Shown one piece after another: positions 23,727 through 31,455 of a stretch of 37,672 nt of DNA. Source of the stretch: JAGZHZ01 sp965150505 (lineage in GTDB: Bacteria; Bacillota; Clostridia; Lachnospirales; Lachnospiraceae); assembly GCA_965150505.1 (NCBI GenBank), contig CBCTVZ010000008.1:1-37672 (forward strand). Reading direction: 5' to 3'. The translations under genes were made by a program, and so were the position numbers. Position 1 is the first letter of the stretch. Every line of letters starts with the position of its first letter. The notes under the pieces were generated by a model. That model was given only the letters and a program-made list of their open reading frames with translations, was not told the DNA's origin and did not search any database.

Positions 23727-25055
23727 ATGCAGAACTATCGTATTTTTTCAATGCCGGAAGGAATCCTACTCAATACAATCGGTCAGTTTATAGATGGGTA
23801 TCTTTTTGTATATCTGATCAATGGGTTTTTTCACCCTAAAAAAGGGAGTGTAGTTCCACGCAGTCAAACGGTCGTCATGACTATTTTAATTGCTGGAGTT
23901 TTATTTTTGGCAGATTTTTTTTCAGATAATAATTTCTATATTTATTATGCGGCAATCTTGCTTCTTCCTCTTGCATACAGTATGCTGTTTTTTAATGAGA
24001 GACTGCTTATTAAGATTATCATTTGTTCTATTTTTACAAGTTTAATTTTATCGTTTGAGAATCTGGTAATTCAGTTTCCATATACAGAATATATGAAAAG
24101 TTTGATTGCCACAAATCGGTTTTTTTATGTTTTTCGATTTTTTATTCAGCGAATAGGATTGAAAGCGCTGATGTTTTTCATCATAAAGAAACTGCTTTTA
24201 TGGCCGAAAAAGTTAAACATCGAATTACCTACGCCTTGCTGGTTTTTGATTTTAACGATGTCTGTTTTTGGAAATTTACTGCTTGTGATTTTTAAGATTC
24301 CTCGTAAACTAGAAGGATATTCTGTAAAGCTGATTACATTAATATTTCTCGTCACATTGCCGATCTTTTTGCTTTTGCTTGTAAAATATCTTTGCATGAC
24401 AGGAGAGAACAATCGAATTATCAGCGCTCAGATTTCGCAGGCTAAGATACAAAATCAATATTTGATCCAACAACTGGATATGGTGGAATCTTTAAGAAAA
24501 TTCAGACATGATTATAAGGCTCATTTATTTTGTATGGATACACTGCTCGATGCAAAAAAATATGAAGAACTTCATCAGTATTTGCTTTCTCTTCACGAAT
24601 ATCAATATGAAGGGATTCATTTAAGGCGTTTTGTCGATGATGAGAGTTTGAATATTATTTTAAATCAGAAAGCAACGGTTGCTGAGAAGTATGGTATTCA
24701 ATTTGAGACGGACATTGTATTTCCCAATCATGGAAAAATTGCAATCGGTGACTTGAACTCTCTGATTGTCAATTTGTGCGACAATGCGATTGAGGCGTGC
24801 GCTACTTTGCCGGATGCCAGAATCTTCCTTGACATCCATAAAGTGAAAGCATATCTGATGATTGAGATTTCAAATACATGTAAAAATAATGTACAAGAGA
24901 CAAACCCAGAATTTCGTACGCATAAAAGCAATCCAGAACTCCATGGACTGGGGATTAAAATTATAAAAAGCATTACCGAAAAATACAATGGTCAATATCG
25001 GATATCAAGTACAGAAAATACATTTACAACAAATCTGATGCTGCTGGATGAGTGA
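23727..25055 (+). CDS. AgrC-like sensor histidine kinase (GHKL ATPase)
   Basis: 442 residues. Six to seven membrane segments fill the first 222 residues, followed by a short coiled linker and the dimerisation helix with phosphoacceptor H261 in RKFRHDYKAHL. The ATPase domain is of the GHKL (HATPase_c_5) kind, with N-box NLCDNAIEAC and G-box HGLGIKIIKS. In the family the membrane part senses a secreted peptide. Here there is no agrB- or agrD-like gene adjacent, so the signal is unknown. It lies 90 bases after the regulator gene, is served by GAGGA, and ends in a terminator that overlaps its last codons. Confidence 0.93.
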   Translation: MQNYRIFSMPEGILLNTIGQFIDGYLFVYLINGFFHPKKGSVVPRSQTVVMTILIAGVLFLADFFSDNNFYIYYAAILLLPLAYSMLFFNERLLIKIIICSIFTSLILSFENLVIQFPYTEYMKSLIATNRFFYVFRFFIQRIGLKALMFFIIKKLLLWPKKLNIELPTPCWFLILTMSVFGNLLLVIFKIPRKLEGYSVKLITLIFLVTLPIFLLLLVKYLCMTGENNRIISAQISQAKIQNQYLIQQLDMVESLRKFRHDYKAHLFCMDTLLDAKKYEELHQYLLSLHEYQYEGIHLRRFVDDESLNIILNQKATVAEKYGIQFETDIVFPNHGKIAIGDLNSLIVNLCDNAIEACATLPDARIFLDIHKVKAYLMIEISNTCKNNVQETNPEFRTHKSNPELHGLGIKIIKSITEKYNGQYRISSTENTFTTNLMLLDE

Positions 25056-25074
25056 TCGATCCAGCAGTATTTTT
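25041..25074 (+). terminator. Terminator overlapping the kinase stop codon
   Basis: CTGCTGGAT (25041-25049) pairs perfectly with ATCCAGCAG (25059-25067), followed by TATTTTT. The stem begins before the kinase stop codon, so the coding end and the terminator share bases. Confidence 0.85.
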
Positions 25075-25159
25075 AGCTAAAAAATAAAAATAGAACGATC
25101 CCGATATTTCGATATAAAAATCTGACAAACAGACAAAATCTGTACGAGGGAAACCCTGC

Positions 25160-25188
25160 TTTACAATAGGATATGGATAGAATATAAT
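25160..25188 (+). promoter_or_regulatory. Promoter of the carboxypeptidase gene
   Basis: TTTACA (25160-25165), a 17-base spacer and TATAAT (25183-25188), about 50 bases upstream of the ATG. This is one of the best consensus matches in the window. Confidence 0.7.
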
Positions 25189-25237
25189 AAAAACAGTGGT
25201 GAGAATTTTTTTAACATATAATGTAGGAGGGAGAAAA

Positions 25238-26914
25238 ATGAAAAGAAAAAGGAGTCGAAGAAGAATATCTATATTTTTTCTGGTACTCAGTTTACTAATG
25301 TTAAATACAAGAATATTGTATGCCGAGGAAATGATGGATAATGAGATGGAGCCTGAAACAATCGAGGCATACACATTGCCGATTGAGTCAAACAATACAA
25401 AAAACTGGCCTCAAGGTCCTAAAATTGAAGCGGAAGCTGCGATTGTCATGGAAGCAGAGACAGGGACGGTGTTGTATGCAAAAAATATAAAGGCAAAAGA
25501 GTATCCGGCAAGTATCACAAAACTGATGACTGTTTTAGTGGCGTTGGAAAATGGAAACTTAAACGATACCGTGACATTTTCACAGGAAGCCGTATACAGC
25601 ATTGAACCAGGAAGCAGTCATCTAGGAATACGTCCAGATGAAAAATTAAGTCTGCGTCAGTCTTTATTCGGAATTATGCTGGCGTCAGCAAACGATATTT
25701 CAAACGGTGTTGCGGAGCATATCGGAGGAAGTATCGATCATTTTGTGGAGATGATGAACGAAAAAGCAGCTGAACTTGGCTGTATCAATACGCATTTTAT
25801 GAATGCTCACGGTCTTCATGATGATAATCATTATGTATGTGCATACGATATGGCATTGATTGCAAAAGAAGTATATAAATATCCATCTTTCCGCACGATT
25901 GCAAAGACAGTGGAGTGCAGTTTTCCGCCTACAAACGTAGTGGATGAAACACGGTATTTTGTAAATCATCAAAAGATGCTGTACGATGAAGAGTTTAAAT
26001 ATGAAGGATGTGTGGGAGGAAAAACAGGTTTTACAGATCAGGCATTAAACACGCTGGTGACGTATGCAGACAGAGATGGGACTGTTTTAATCAGCGTCAT
26101 TTTATACCTAAATGGCTCTTACAAGACATTTCAGGAATCAGCGCTTTTGCTTGACTATGGATTCAACAATTTTGAAAAGAAAACATTTCAGAATCAGAGT
26201 ACAGACCAGACATTTTCTGCAGTCGCTAAGGCAACTACAGGCACGCAGACAGATCTTTTGGAAGGACTGAAAACAAAAGCGATTCAGATGGATGAGACAT
26301 CAACGGTGATTGTGCCGAAGGGAATAGAACTGTCAAGTTTGAAACCGGAAGTGACGAAAAAGGAGGATGATACAGGGACATTGACATACCGCTATAACAA
26401 CTGGCCAGTTGGAACTGTTGATTTAAGTTTTCATGAAGTACCTGAGACGGAAGCTCAGACAGTGGCTGTGATGCCGCAGACTCAGCAGACTGAGAACGAA
26501 AAAAAAGCTGAGAAACAAACGATTTTTCAAATGCTGAACAGGACAGTAGACAAAGCGGGAGAATTAGTAAAAAAGGCAGATGAGTATATTTTAAATCATA
26601 AAGAATTCTGTATTATAATCTGTGTTATTTTACTTTTAATCTTTATTCCGATGCTGATTTTGACTTACCGGCGTGCAAAAAAACTGCATAAGAGACAGAG
26701 AGAAATGGCATGGGAAAAGGAAGAAATCGCTCGGATTGAACGCGAGATCAATGAAAAATCAGCCGAAGAAGTAGAGATGGAACTGCGCAGAAACATGAGA
26801 AAGTCTAAGTACAAATATACAGAGGATGATGATCCAGACATCTATGATAGTACTGCCAAGATATACGACGTGCCAGTGGAAAATGACAGAGAGCAGGATT
26901 ATGAGGAGGAATAA
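25238..26914 (+). CDS. dacF: D-alanyl-D-alanine carboxypeptidase (class A low-molecular-weight PBP) with cytoplasmic tail
   Basis: 558 residues from the ATG at 25238, which follows AGGAGG; an upstream GTG lies 42 bases earlier without a ribosome site. A basic N-terminus and signal segment end near residue 30 (LYA-EE). The peptidase S11 motifs are complete: SITK with nucleophile S92 and K95, SAN at 150-152, and KTG at 262-264. It trims the terminal D-alanine of peptidoglycan stems. Odd: instead of an amphipathic C-terminal helix it has a full membrane segment (about 456-477) and an 81-residue, highly charged tail rich in K/R then D/E. The tail lies in the cytoplasm if the catalytic domain is outside. 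The recombinase-like gene starts 3 bases after its stop. Confidence 0.92.
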   Translation: MKRKRSRRRISIFFLVLSLLMLNTRILYAEEMMDNEMEPETIEAYTLPIESNNTKNWPQGPKIEAEAAIVMEAETGTVLYAKNIKAKEYPASITKLMTVLVALENGNLNDTVTFSQEAVYSIEPGSSHLGIRPDEKLSLRQSLFGIMLASANDISNGVAEHIGGSIDHFVEMMNEKAAELGCINTHFMNAHGLHDDNHYVCAYDMALIAKEVYKYPSFRTIAKTVECSFPPTNVVDETRYFVNHQKMLYDEEFKYEGCVGGKTGFTDQALNTLVTYADRDGTVLISVILYLNGSYKTFQESALLLDYGFNNFEKKTFQNQSTDQTFSAVAKATTGTQTDLLEGLKTKAIQMDETSTVIVPKGIELSSLKPEVTKKEDDTGTLTYRYNNWPVGTVDLSFHEVPETEAQTVAVMPQTQQTENEKKAEKQTIFQMLNRTVDKAGELVKKADEYILNHKEFCIIICVILLLIFIPMLILTYRRAKKLHKRQREMAWEKEEIARIEREINEKSAEEVEMELRRNMRKSKYKYTEDDDPDIYDSTAKIYDVPVENDREQDYEEE

Positions 26915-26916
26915 GA

Positions 26917-27654
26917 ATGAATTGGGTGTCACCGATTAAAGATGAAGAGACATTGGAGCATTTCAAGCAAAAATTGCGAGAAGTGGATGACAAGTATTAT
27001 ATTATGTTTGAGATTGGAGTAGGAACGGGATTGCAGCTTCAGGAGATTCTGAAATTTAAAAATAAAGATATTCGTGGAAAATCCAGCATAGAAGCTTATA
27101 TCGGATCAAAAAACGTAAAGAAAGTATTTGAAATTCCTGAAAAGCTGCAGCAGATCATTCTGAATTATACAGAAGGAAAAGACCCAGAAGATTATTTAAT
27201 TATTGGTCATGCAAGTTCTAAATCTCCTCTTTCGAGAGAACAGGCATATCGCGTCTTTAAGAGTGTGGGAAAAGAAATAGGATTAAATTCAGTGGGCGCT
27301 CAGACCATGAGAAAGACATTTGCATGGAAATATTATAAGGCTACAAATGATATTTACTATTTGCAGAAACTGTTGAACCATGCTTCGCCGTCCATCACTT
27401 ACCGCTATATAGGAGAAAGACCGGATGTGGATATCGTTCTGAAAAAGATGACTGCTGAAGAAAATGAAAGAAGCAGATATCTCTTATATAAGGATGGAAA
27501 TGGAAAAAAGAGAATCCAGAAATTAAAAGAATTGCTCGATGAGATTGAGAAAGAGATGGATAATCCTACAAACAATGATGCGTATTATGGAAGAGTAGAT
27601 TGTTTTTTGACAGAATGCGAGTCATTGGCTTCTAATTTCAAAAGTATAAATTAA
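26917..27654 (+). CDS. Tyrosine-recombinase-fold protein lacking catalytic residues
   Basis: 245 residues, corresponding to the catalytic domain of a phage-integrase-type recombinase without the usual N-terminal arm- or core-binding domains. Seen: GTGLQLQEILKFKNKDI at 36-52, where the first catalytic arginine of TGLRxSE is Q40; MRKTFAWKYY, where the HxxR motif is Q129-T-M-R132; NH155ASPSITYRYIG with H155 and tyrosine Y164. So two conserved positions are changed while the second Arg, the His and the Tyr remain. It ends in a coiled, charged tail. With GAGGAGG before the ATG and only 2 bases after the carboxypeptidase stop, it is co-translated with it. A role as a non-cutting DNA-binding protein is inference; true recombinase activity looks unlikely. 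Confidence 0.8.
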   Translation: MNWVSPIKDEETLEHFKQKLREVDDKYYIMFEIGVGTGLQLQEILKFKNKDIRGKSSIEAYIGSKNVKKVFEIPEKLQQIILNYTEGKDPEDYLIIGHASSKSPLSREQAYRVFKSVGKEIGLNSVGAQTMRKTFAWKYYKATNDIYYLQKLLNHASPSITYRYIGERPDVDIVLKKMTAEENERSRYLLYKDGNGKKRIQKLKELLDEIEKEMDNPTNNDAYYGRVDCFLTECESLASNFKSIN

Positions 27655-27662
27655 GAAAAAGA

Positions 27663-27703
27663 AAAAGGCATTGTACAGAAAAAATTATCTGACAATGCCT
27701 TTT
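27663..27703 (+). terminator. Bidirectional terminator between convergent genes
   Basis: AAAAGGCATTGT (27663-27674) pairs perfectly with ACAATGCCTTTT (27692-27703). With A-rich DNA before and T-rich after, it works for the recombinase-like gene and, on the other strand, for the exonuclease gene that ends at 27735. Confidence 0.85.
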
Positions 27704-27734
27704 CCAGCTTGAAAAGCCAATTCTTATCAAAAAA

Positions 27735-28709
27735 TTAATGAAACTTATGACTTACCATGTTCTCTTCTTTGTGCTTTAACTGTTTTTTCTCACGCATAAT
27801 TCTCTGCATCTCTTTTACTTTAAAAGCTGTCTCCGGACTGACCTGTTTTAAGATTCTGATGCCCAAAATTTTTCCATCATCTGTTTTTTTAAATCTGATT
27901 TTGCCCTTGAGATATCCATGTTCTTTACAGCGGGCAATGCAGTAATAAGTTTTGGAAGGACCTACAAACCATGCAATTTCTTGAACGGCATTTTCCTGAC
28001 AAAGATGACACGGAGTCGCTGTCAGGTTTTTATCCTGCATGGCTTCAAGACGGCTGTCGAACTGTTTGGAAATATATTTTGAATAAGTCTCATAGACGGC
28101 ATAAATTTGTTCAGAATCTGTTGCAGGCGGCTGATAACAGTCTATGGAATAATTTTTAAAAATATCCTTTTTGCTGAGATGACGCATAACTTTTCCGGTA
28201 TAGTAGGCATCGCAGAATGCGTCATGAAAAGGACGATCTTTTTGGATAAGAAGAAAATCCACAGCAAATTCTAAATTCCGGCGCGTTTTCCGATCTTCAT
28301 AGACGATACTGAAAATTTTTTGAATATCGTAGAAGAAGAGGGGAAACGAAAAAGGAGATTTTATTTGATAATATTTTAAGTTCCTCTGCAGTTCTGTCAG
28401 ATCGCACGGACCCCATGTACAGAAATAACAATGAGGACCGCACCATGAAAAGAAATCCTCTGCTACTTCTGGAAATGATCTTGCATTCTTATAATCATCA
28501 TAATTAATCTGAAGAATTTCCTGAATTTTATAGTGCATTTCAGGATATAAAACAGGGCGGATACGTTCAAAAAACTGATCAATCATATTTAAATCTCGAT
28601 CCAGTTTAACAGCACCGATTTGAATAATTTCAAAAGGAATTTGAGGATTTTCATATTCCTTTTTATCTGGAGACTGATTCCATTCCAGATCTAAAACAAT
28701 ATAATTCAT
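27735..28709 (-). CDS. DEDD-type 3'-5' exonuclease with C-terminal zinc-binding cysteines
   Basis: 324 residues from the ATG at 28709; a more distant upstream start would lie before the promoter at 28727-28755. The DnaQ/KapD-like exonuclease motifs are VLDLEWNQ with D7 and E9, WGPCDLTEL with D103, and HDAFCDA with H162 and D167. It probably digests single-stranded DNA or RNA ends. Beyond the exonuclease domain the C-terminal part has CHLC (234-237) and CIARCKEH (257-264), a spacing that could hold one zinc ion, perhaps a nucleic-acid-binding ribbon. The biological substrate is unknown. It is a single-gene unit. Confidence 0.88.
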   Translation of the reverse strand: MNYIVLDLEWNQSPDKKEYENPQIPFEIIQIGAVKLDRDLNMIDQFFERIRPVLYPEMHYKIQEILQINYDDYKNARSFPEVAEDFFSWCGPHCYFCTWGPCDLTELQRNLKYYQIKSPFSFPLFFYDIQKIFSIVYEDRKTRRNLEFAVDFLLIQKDRPFHDAFCDAYYTGKVMRHLSKKDIFKNYSIDCYQPPATDSEQIYAVYETYSKYISKQFDSRLEAMQDKNLTATPCHLCQENAVQEIAWFVGPSKTYYCIARCKEHGYLKGKIRFKKTDDGKILGIRILKQVSPETAFKVKEMQRIMREKKQLKHKEENMVSHKFH

Positions 28710-28726
28710 ATCATCACCCGCATAAG

Positions 28727-28768
28727 AGTATACACAGTTTTGACGAAAAAAACAAGGCACTTCGTCAA
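28727..28768 (-). promoter_or_regulatory. Promoter of the exonuclease gene with inverted repeat
   Basis: On the minus strand TTGTTT (28750-28755), a 17-base spacer and TATACT (28727-28732) give a start only about 10 bases before the ATG, which supports the short start at 28709. A perfect 8-bp inverted repeat TTGACGAA (28740-28747) / TTCGTCAA (28761-28768) surrounds the -35 and could be an operator. In the rest of the 306-base gap to the next gene a possible TATACT (28904-28909) may serve the ABC gene; nothing else is seen. Confidence 0.5.
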
Positions 28769-29016
28769 TATGTCCATGAAATGGAAAAAGAAATGTACAA
28801 AATAACAGAAGAAAAAAGAAAAGGGGGTGTTTATAAGCAGAACGTACAAGGTTTATCTAAATATTTGTTTATTTGTGGTATAGCATAGCAGAAAAAATTC
28901 AATTATACTAAATTCATATTATGGTAACAGATCAATAATTTGCCTGCGGTATGGGCCAGAAAGTCAGACCAGCAGAGAATTTTAAAATTCGCTTTACTTT
29001 AATTAGGAGGAATATT

Positions 29017-30129
29017 ATGGCAAGTTTATCACTGCAGCATATTAATAAGACATATCCAAATGGATTTGAGGCAGTTAAAGATTTTAATCTGGAAATAGAA
29101 GATAAAGAGTTTATTATTTTTGTAGGACCTTCAGGATGTGGAAAATCTACCACATTGCGTATGATTGCAGGACTGGAAGAAATTTCAGGCGGCACATTAA
29201 AAATTGATGACAAAGTAGTGAATGATGTAGAACCTAAGGATAGAGACATTGCAATGGTATTTCAGAATTATGCGCTGTATCCTCACATGACAGTATATGA
29301 CAATATGGCATTTGGTTTGAAACTGAGAAAAGTTCCAAAAGATCAGATTGACAGACAAGTAAAAGAAGCGGCTAAAATTTTGGATTTGGAAAAACTTTTG
29401 GATCGCAAGCCAAAGGCATTATCCGGAGGACAGAGACAGCGTGTGGCTATGGGACGTGCGATTGTGCGTAATCCAAAAGTATTCTTAATGGACGAACCTT
29501 TGTCAAACTTGGATGCAAAACTGAGAGTTCAAATGCGTATCGAAATTTCTAAACTTCATCAGAGACTGGGCGCTACTATTATCTATGTAACACATGATCA
29601 GACAGAGGCTATGACGCTTGGAACGAGAATTGTTGTTATGAAAGACGGAGTTGTTCAGCAGGTAGATACACCTTTGAAACTGTACAATGAGCCATGCAAT
29701 CTGTTTGTCGCTGGATTTATCGGATCTCCGCAGATGAACTTTATGGATGCAAAGGCTGTTGTAAAAGGAAATGATGTAGAATTACAGATAGGAGCTTATT
29801 CTATCAAACTGCCGCCAGCAAAGGCCAAAAAAGTGATTGAAGGAGGATACGCAGGAAAAACAGTCGTATTAGGTATCCGTCCAGAAGATGTACATGATTC
29901 ACAGATGTACATTGAAGCTTCTCCAAACAGTGTAATTGAAGCGACAATCAAAGTATATGAGCTGCTTGGCGCAGAAGTATATCTGTATTTTGATGTAGAA
30001 GGTTTCCCAATGACAGCGAGAGTAGATTCACGCACAACAGCAAGAACAGGCGACCGTGTGAAATTTGCTATGGATGTTGAAAAAATTCATATATTTGATA
30101 AAGAAACAGAACAATGTATTACAAATTAA
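29017..30129 (+). CDS. msmX: Carbohydrate ABC importer ATP-binding protein (MsmX/UgpC/MalK family)
   Basis: 370 residues from the ATG at 29017 with AGGAGG before it; an in-frame ATG at 28951 lacks a ribosome site. Walker A GPSGCGKST at 37-45, signature LSGGQ 135-139, Walker B FLMDE 156-160, then a C-terminal TOBE/regulatory domain from about residue 240, giving the MalK-like length. The gene stands alone with its own terminator and without permease or binding-protein genes. In Gram-positive bacteria such orphan ATPases serve several sugar importers encoded elsewhere (MsmX of Bacillus subtilis is the model). This multi-client role is inferred from family and context. Confidence 0.95.
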   Translation: MASLSLQHINKTYPNGFEAVKDFNLEIEDKEFIIFVGPSGCGKSTTLRMIAGLEEISGGTLKIDDKVVNDVEPKDRDIAMVFQNYALYPHMTVYDNMAFGLKLRKVPKDQIDRQVKEAAKILDLEKLLDRKPKALSGGQRQRVAMGRAIVRNPKVFLMDEPLSNLDAKLRVQMRIEISKLHQRLGATIIYVTHDQTEAMTLGTRIVVMKDGVVQQVDTPLKLYNEPCNLFVAGFIGSPQMNFMDAKAVVKGNDVELQIGAYSIKLPPAKAKKVIEGGYAGKTVVLGIRPEDVHDSQMYIEASPNSVIEATIKVYELLGAEVYLYFDVEGFPMTARVDSRTTARTGDRVKFAMDVEKIHIFDKETEQCITN

Positions 30130-30148
30130 TGTGAGAACACATTTTTTT
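30128..30148 (+). terminator. Short terminator overlapping the ABC ATPase stop
   Basis: AATGTG (30128-30133), loop AGAA, CACATT (30138-30143), then T residues to 30148. The stem is only six base pairs, but the T-run is long. The first stem bases belong to the stop codon of the ATPase gene. Confidence 0.7.
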
Positions 30149-30230
30149 ATCATATTTCAGCCAGAAAACGGCATATGTCGGAGATAATCTATATATTTTT
30201 ACTGAAATACTATTAAATCAATAAAACATA

Positions 30231-30265
30231 TGCTATAATAAAAACATTAGGAAATTGATTCCTAA
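30231..30265 (+). promoter_or_regulatory. Extended -10 promoter and inverted repeat upstream of the CdaR-like regulator
   Basis: TGC then TATAAT (30234-30239), an extended -10 with a weak -35 (TATTAA, 30211-30216). A perfect 7-bp inverted repeat TTAGGAA (30247-30253) / TTCCTAA (30259-30265) with centre ATTGA begins right at the expected start site, a place where a repressor would block initiation. The regulator gene follows about 84 bases on, so autoregulation is plausible. Confidence 0.55.
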
Positions 30266-30348
30266 ATTTATGGATGACAGAAAAAACCAGGAATAAGAAA
30301 AATAGAAAGATACAATGCGAAAACTAAGAAAGAAGAGGAAGTGAACAG

Positions 30349-31431
30349 ATGATTTCTAGTCAGGTTTTACAGACAGCAATGGATGAGTTGCGGGCAATCA
30401 CAAGGATAGACTTATGTGTTATGGATCTGGAAGGAAAAACGATTGCTGCGACTTTTTCTGATATGGATATAGCGGAAGATACGGTTCGTGCTTTTGCGGA
30501 TTCCATGGCGGACAGTCAGGTGATTCAAGGATACCATTTCTTTAAAGTGTTTGATGATCGGACAATGGAATATATTCTGATTGCTAGAGGATCTGGTGAA
30601 GATGTATATATGATTGGAAAAGTAGCAGTCAGCGAGATTCAAAATTTGATTATTGCTTATAAAGAAAGATTTGACAAAAATAATTTTATTCAAAATCTTC
30701 TGCTCGATAATCTGTTGCTTGTAGATATTTATAATCGTGCAAAAAAACTGCATATAGATGTGGAAGCACGCCGCATTGTTTTTATTATCGAGACGAAACA
30801 TGAGAAAGATAATCTGGCGCTGGAAACTATCAAGAGTTTATTTGCGATGAAGACAAAAGATTTTATCACAGCGGTAGATGAAAGAAATATCATTCTTGTG
30901 AAAGAATTAAAAGAAAATGAAGATTATCCGGAGATGGAAGAGACAGCAAAAGTGATGCTGGATATGCTCAATACAGAAGCTATGTCAAGCGTACGCATTT
31001 CTTATGGAACGATTGTCAATGAAATCAAACAGGTTTCAAAATCATATAAAGAGGCTCAGATGGCTCTGGATGTGGGGAAAATTTTTTATACAGAGAAAAA
31101 TATTATCGCATACAACACGCTGGGAATTGGGCGTTTGATCTATCAGCTTCCAATTCCTCTTTGCAAGATGTTTATGCAGGAAATTTTCGGGGAACGTATG
31201 CCAGATACCTTTGATGAAGAGACATTGGTGACGATCAATAAATTTTTTGACAATAATCTAAATGTTTCAGAGACATCAAGACAGTTGTATATTCATCGCA
31301 ATACGTTGGTATATCGTCTGGAAAAACTTCAGAAAAGTACAGGACTCGACATCAGAGTGTTTGATGATGCGCTGACTTTTAAGATTGCTTTGATGGTAGT
31401 AAATTACATGAAATATATGGAAGAACAATAA
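30349..31431 (+). CDS. CdaR/PucR-type transcriptional regulator
   Basis: 360 residues. An N-terminal sensor region resembles the sugar-diacid recognition domain (TAMDELRAITRIDLCVMDLEGKTIAATF and on to about residue 110). A central GGDEF-like region follows, then a C-terminal PucR-family helix-turn-helix at about 310-345 (FFDNNLNVSETSRQLYIHRN, TLVYRLEKLQ). Such regulators sense a small organic acid, as CdaR does for glycarate/galactarate, and control its breakdown. Here the next gene, 24 bases on, is a hydratase of the aconitase superfamily, so an organic acid seems a fair guess for the ligand. RBS AAGAGGAAGTG. Confidence 0.88.
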   Translation: MISSQVLQTAMDELRAITRIDLCVMDLEGKTIAATFSDMDIAEDTVRAFADSMADSQVIQGYHFFKVFDDRTMEYILIARGSGEDVYMIGKVAVSEIQNLIIAYKERFDKNNFIQNLLLDNLLLVDIYNRAKKLHIDVEARRIVFIIETKHEKDNLALETIKSLFAMKTKDFITAVDERNIILVKELKENEDYPEMEETAKVMLDMLNTEAMSSVRISYGTIVNEIKQVSKSYKEAQMALDVGKIFYTEKNIIAYNTLGIGRLIYQLPIPLCKMFMQEIFGERMPDTFDEETLVTINKFFDNNLNVSETSRQLYIHRNTLVYRLEKLQKSTGLDIRVFDDALTFKIALMVVNYMKYMEEQ

Positions 31432-31455
31432 AATCAAAATCAGGAGGAAAAAAAT

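Noticed and set aside
28710..28760. Longer N-terminus for the exonuclease up to 28760
   Set aside because: The extra 17 residues would start upstream of the predicted promoter; the exonuclease motif VLDLEW begins right after the 28709 start.
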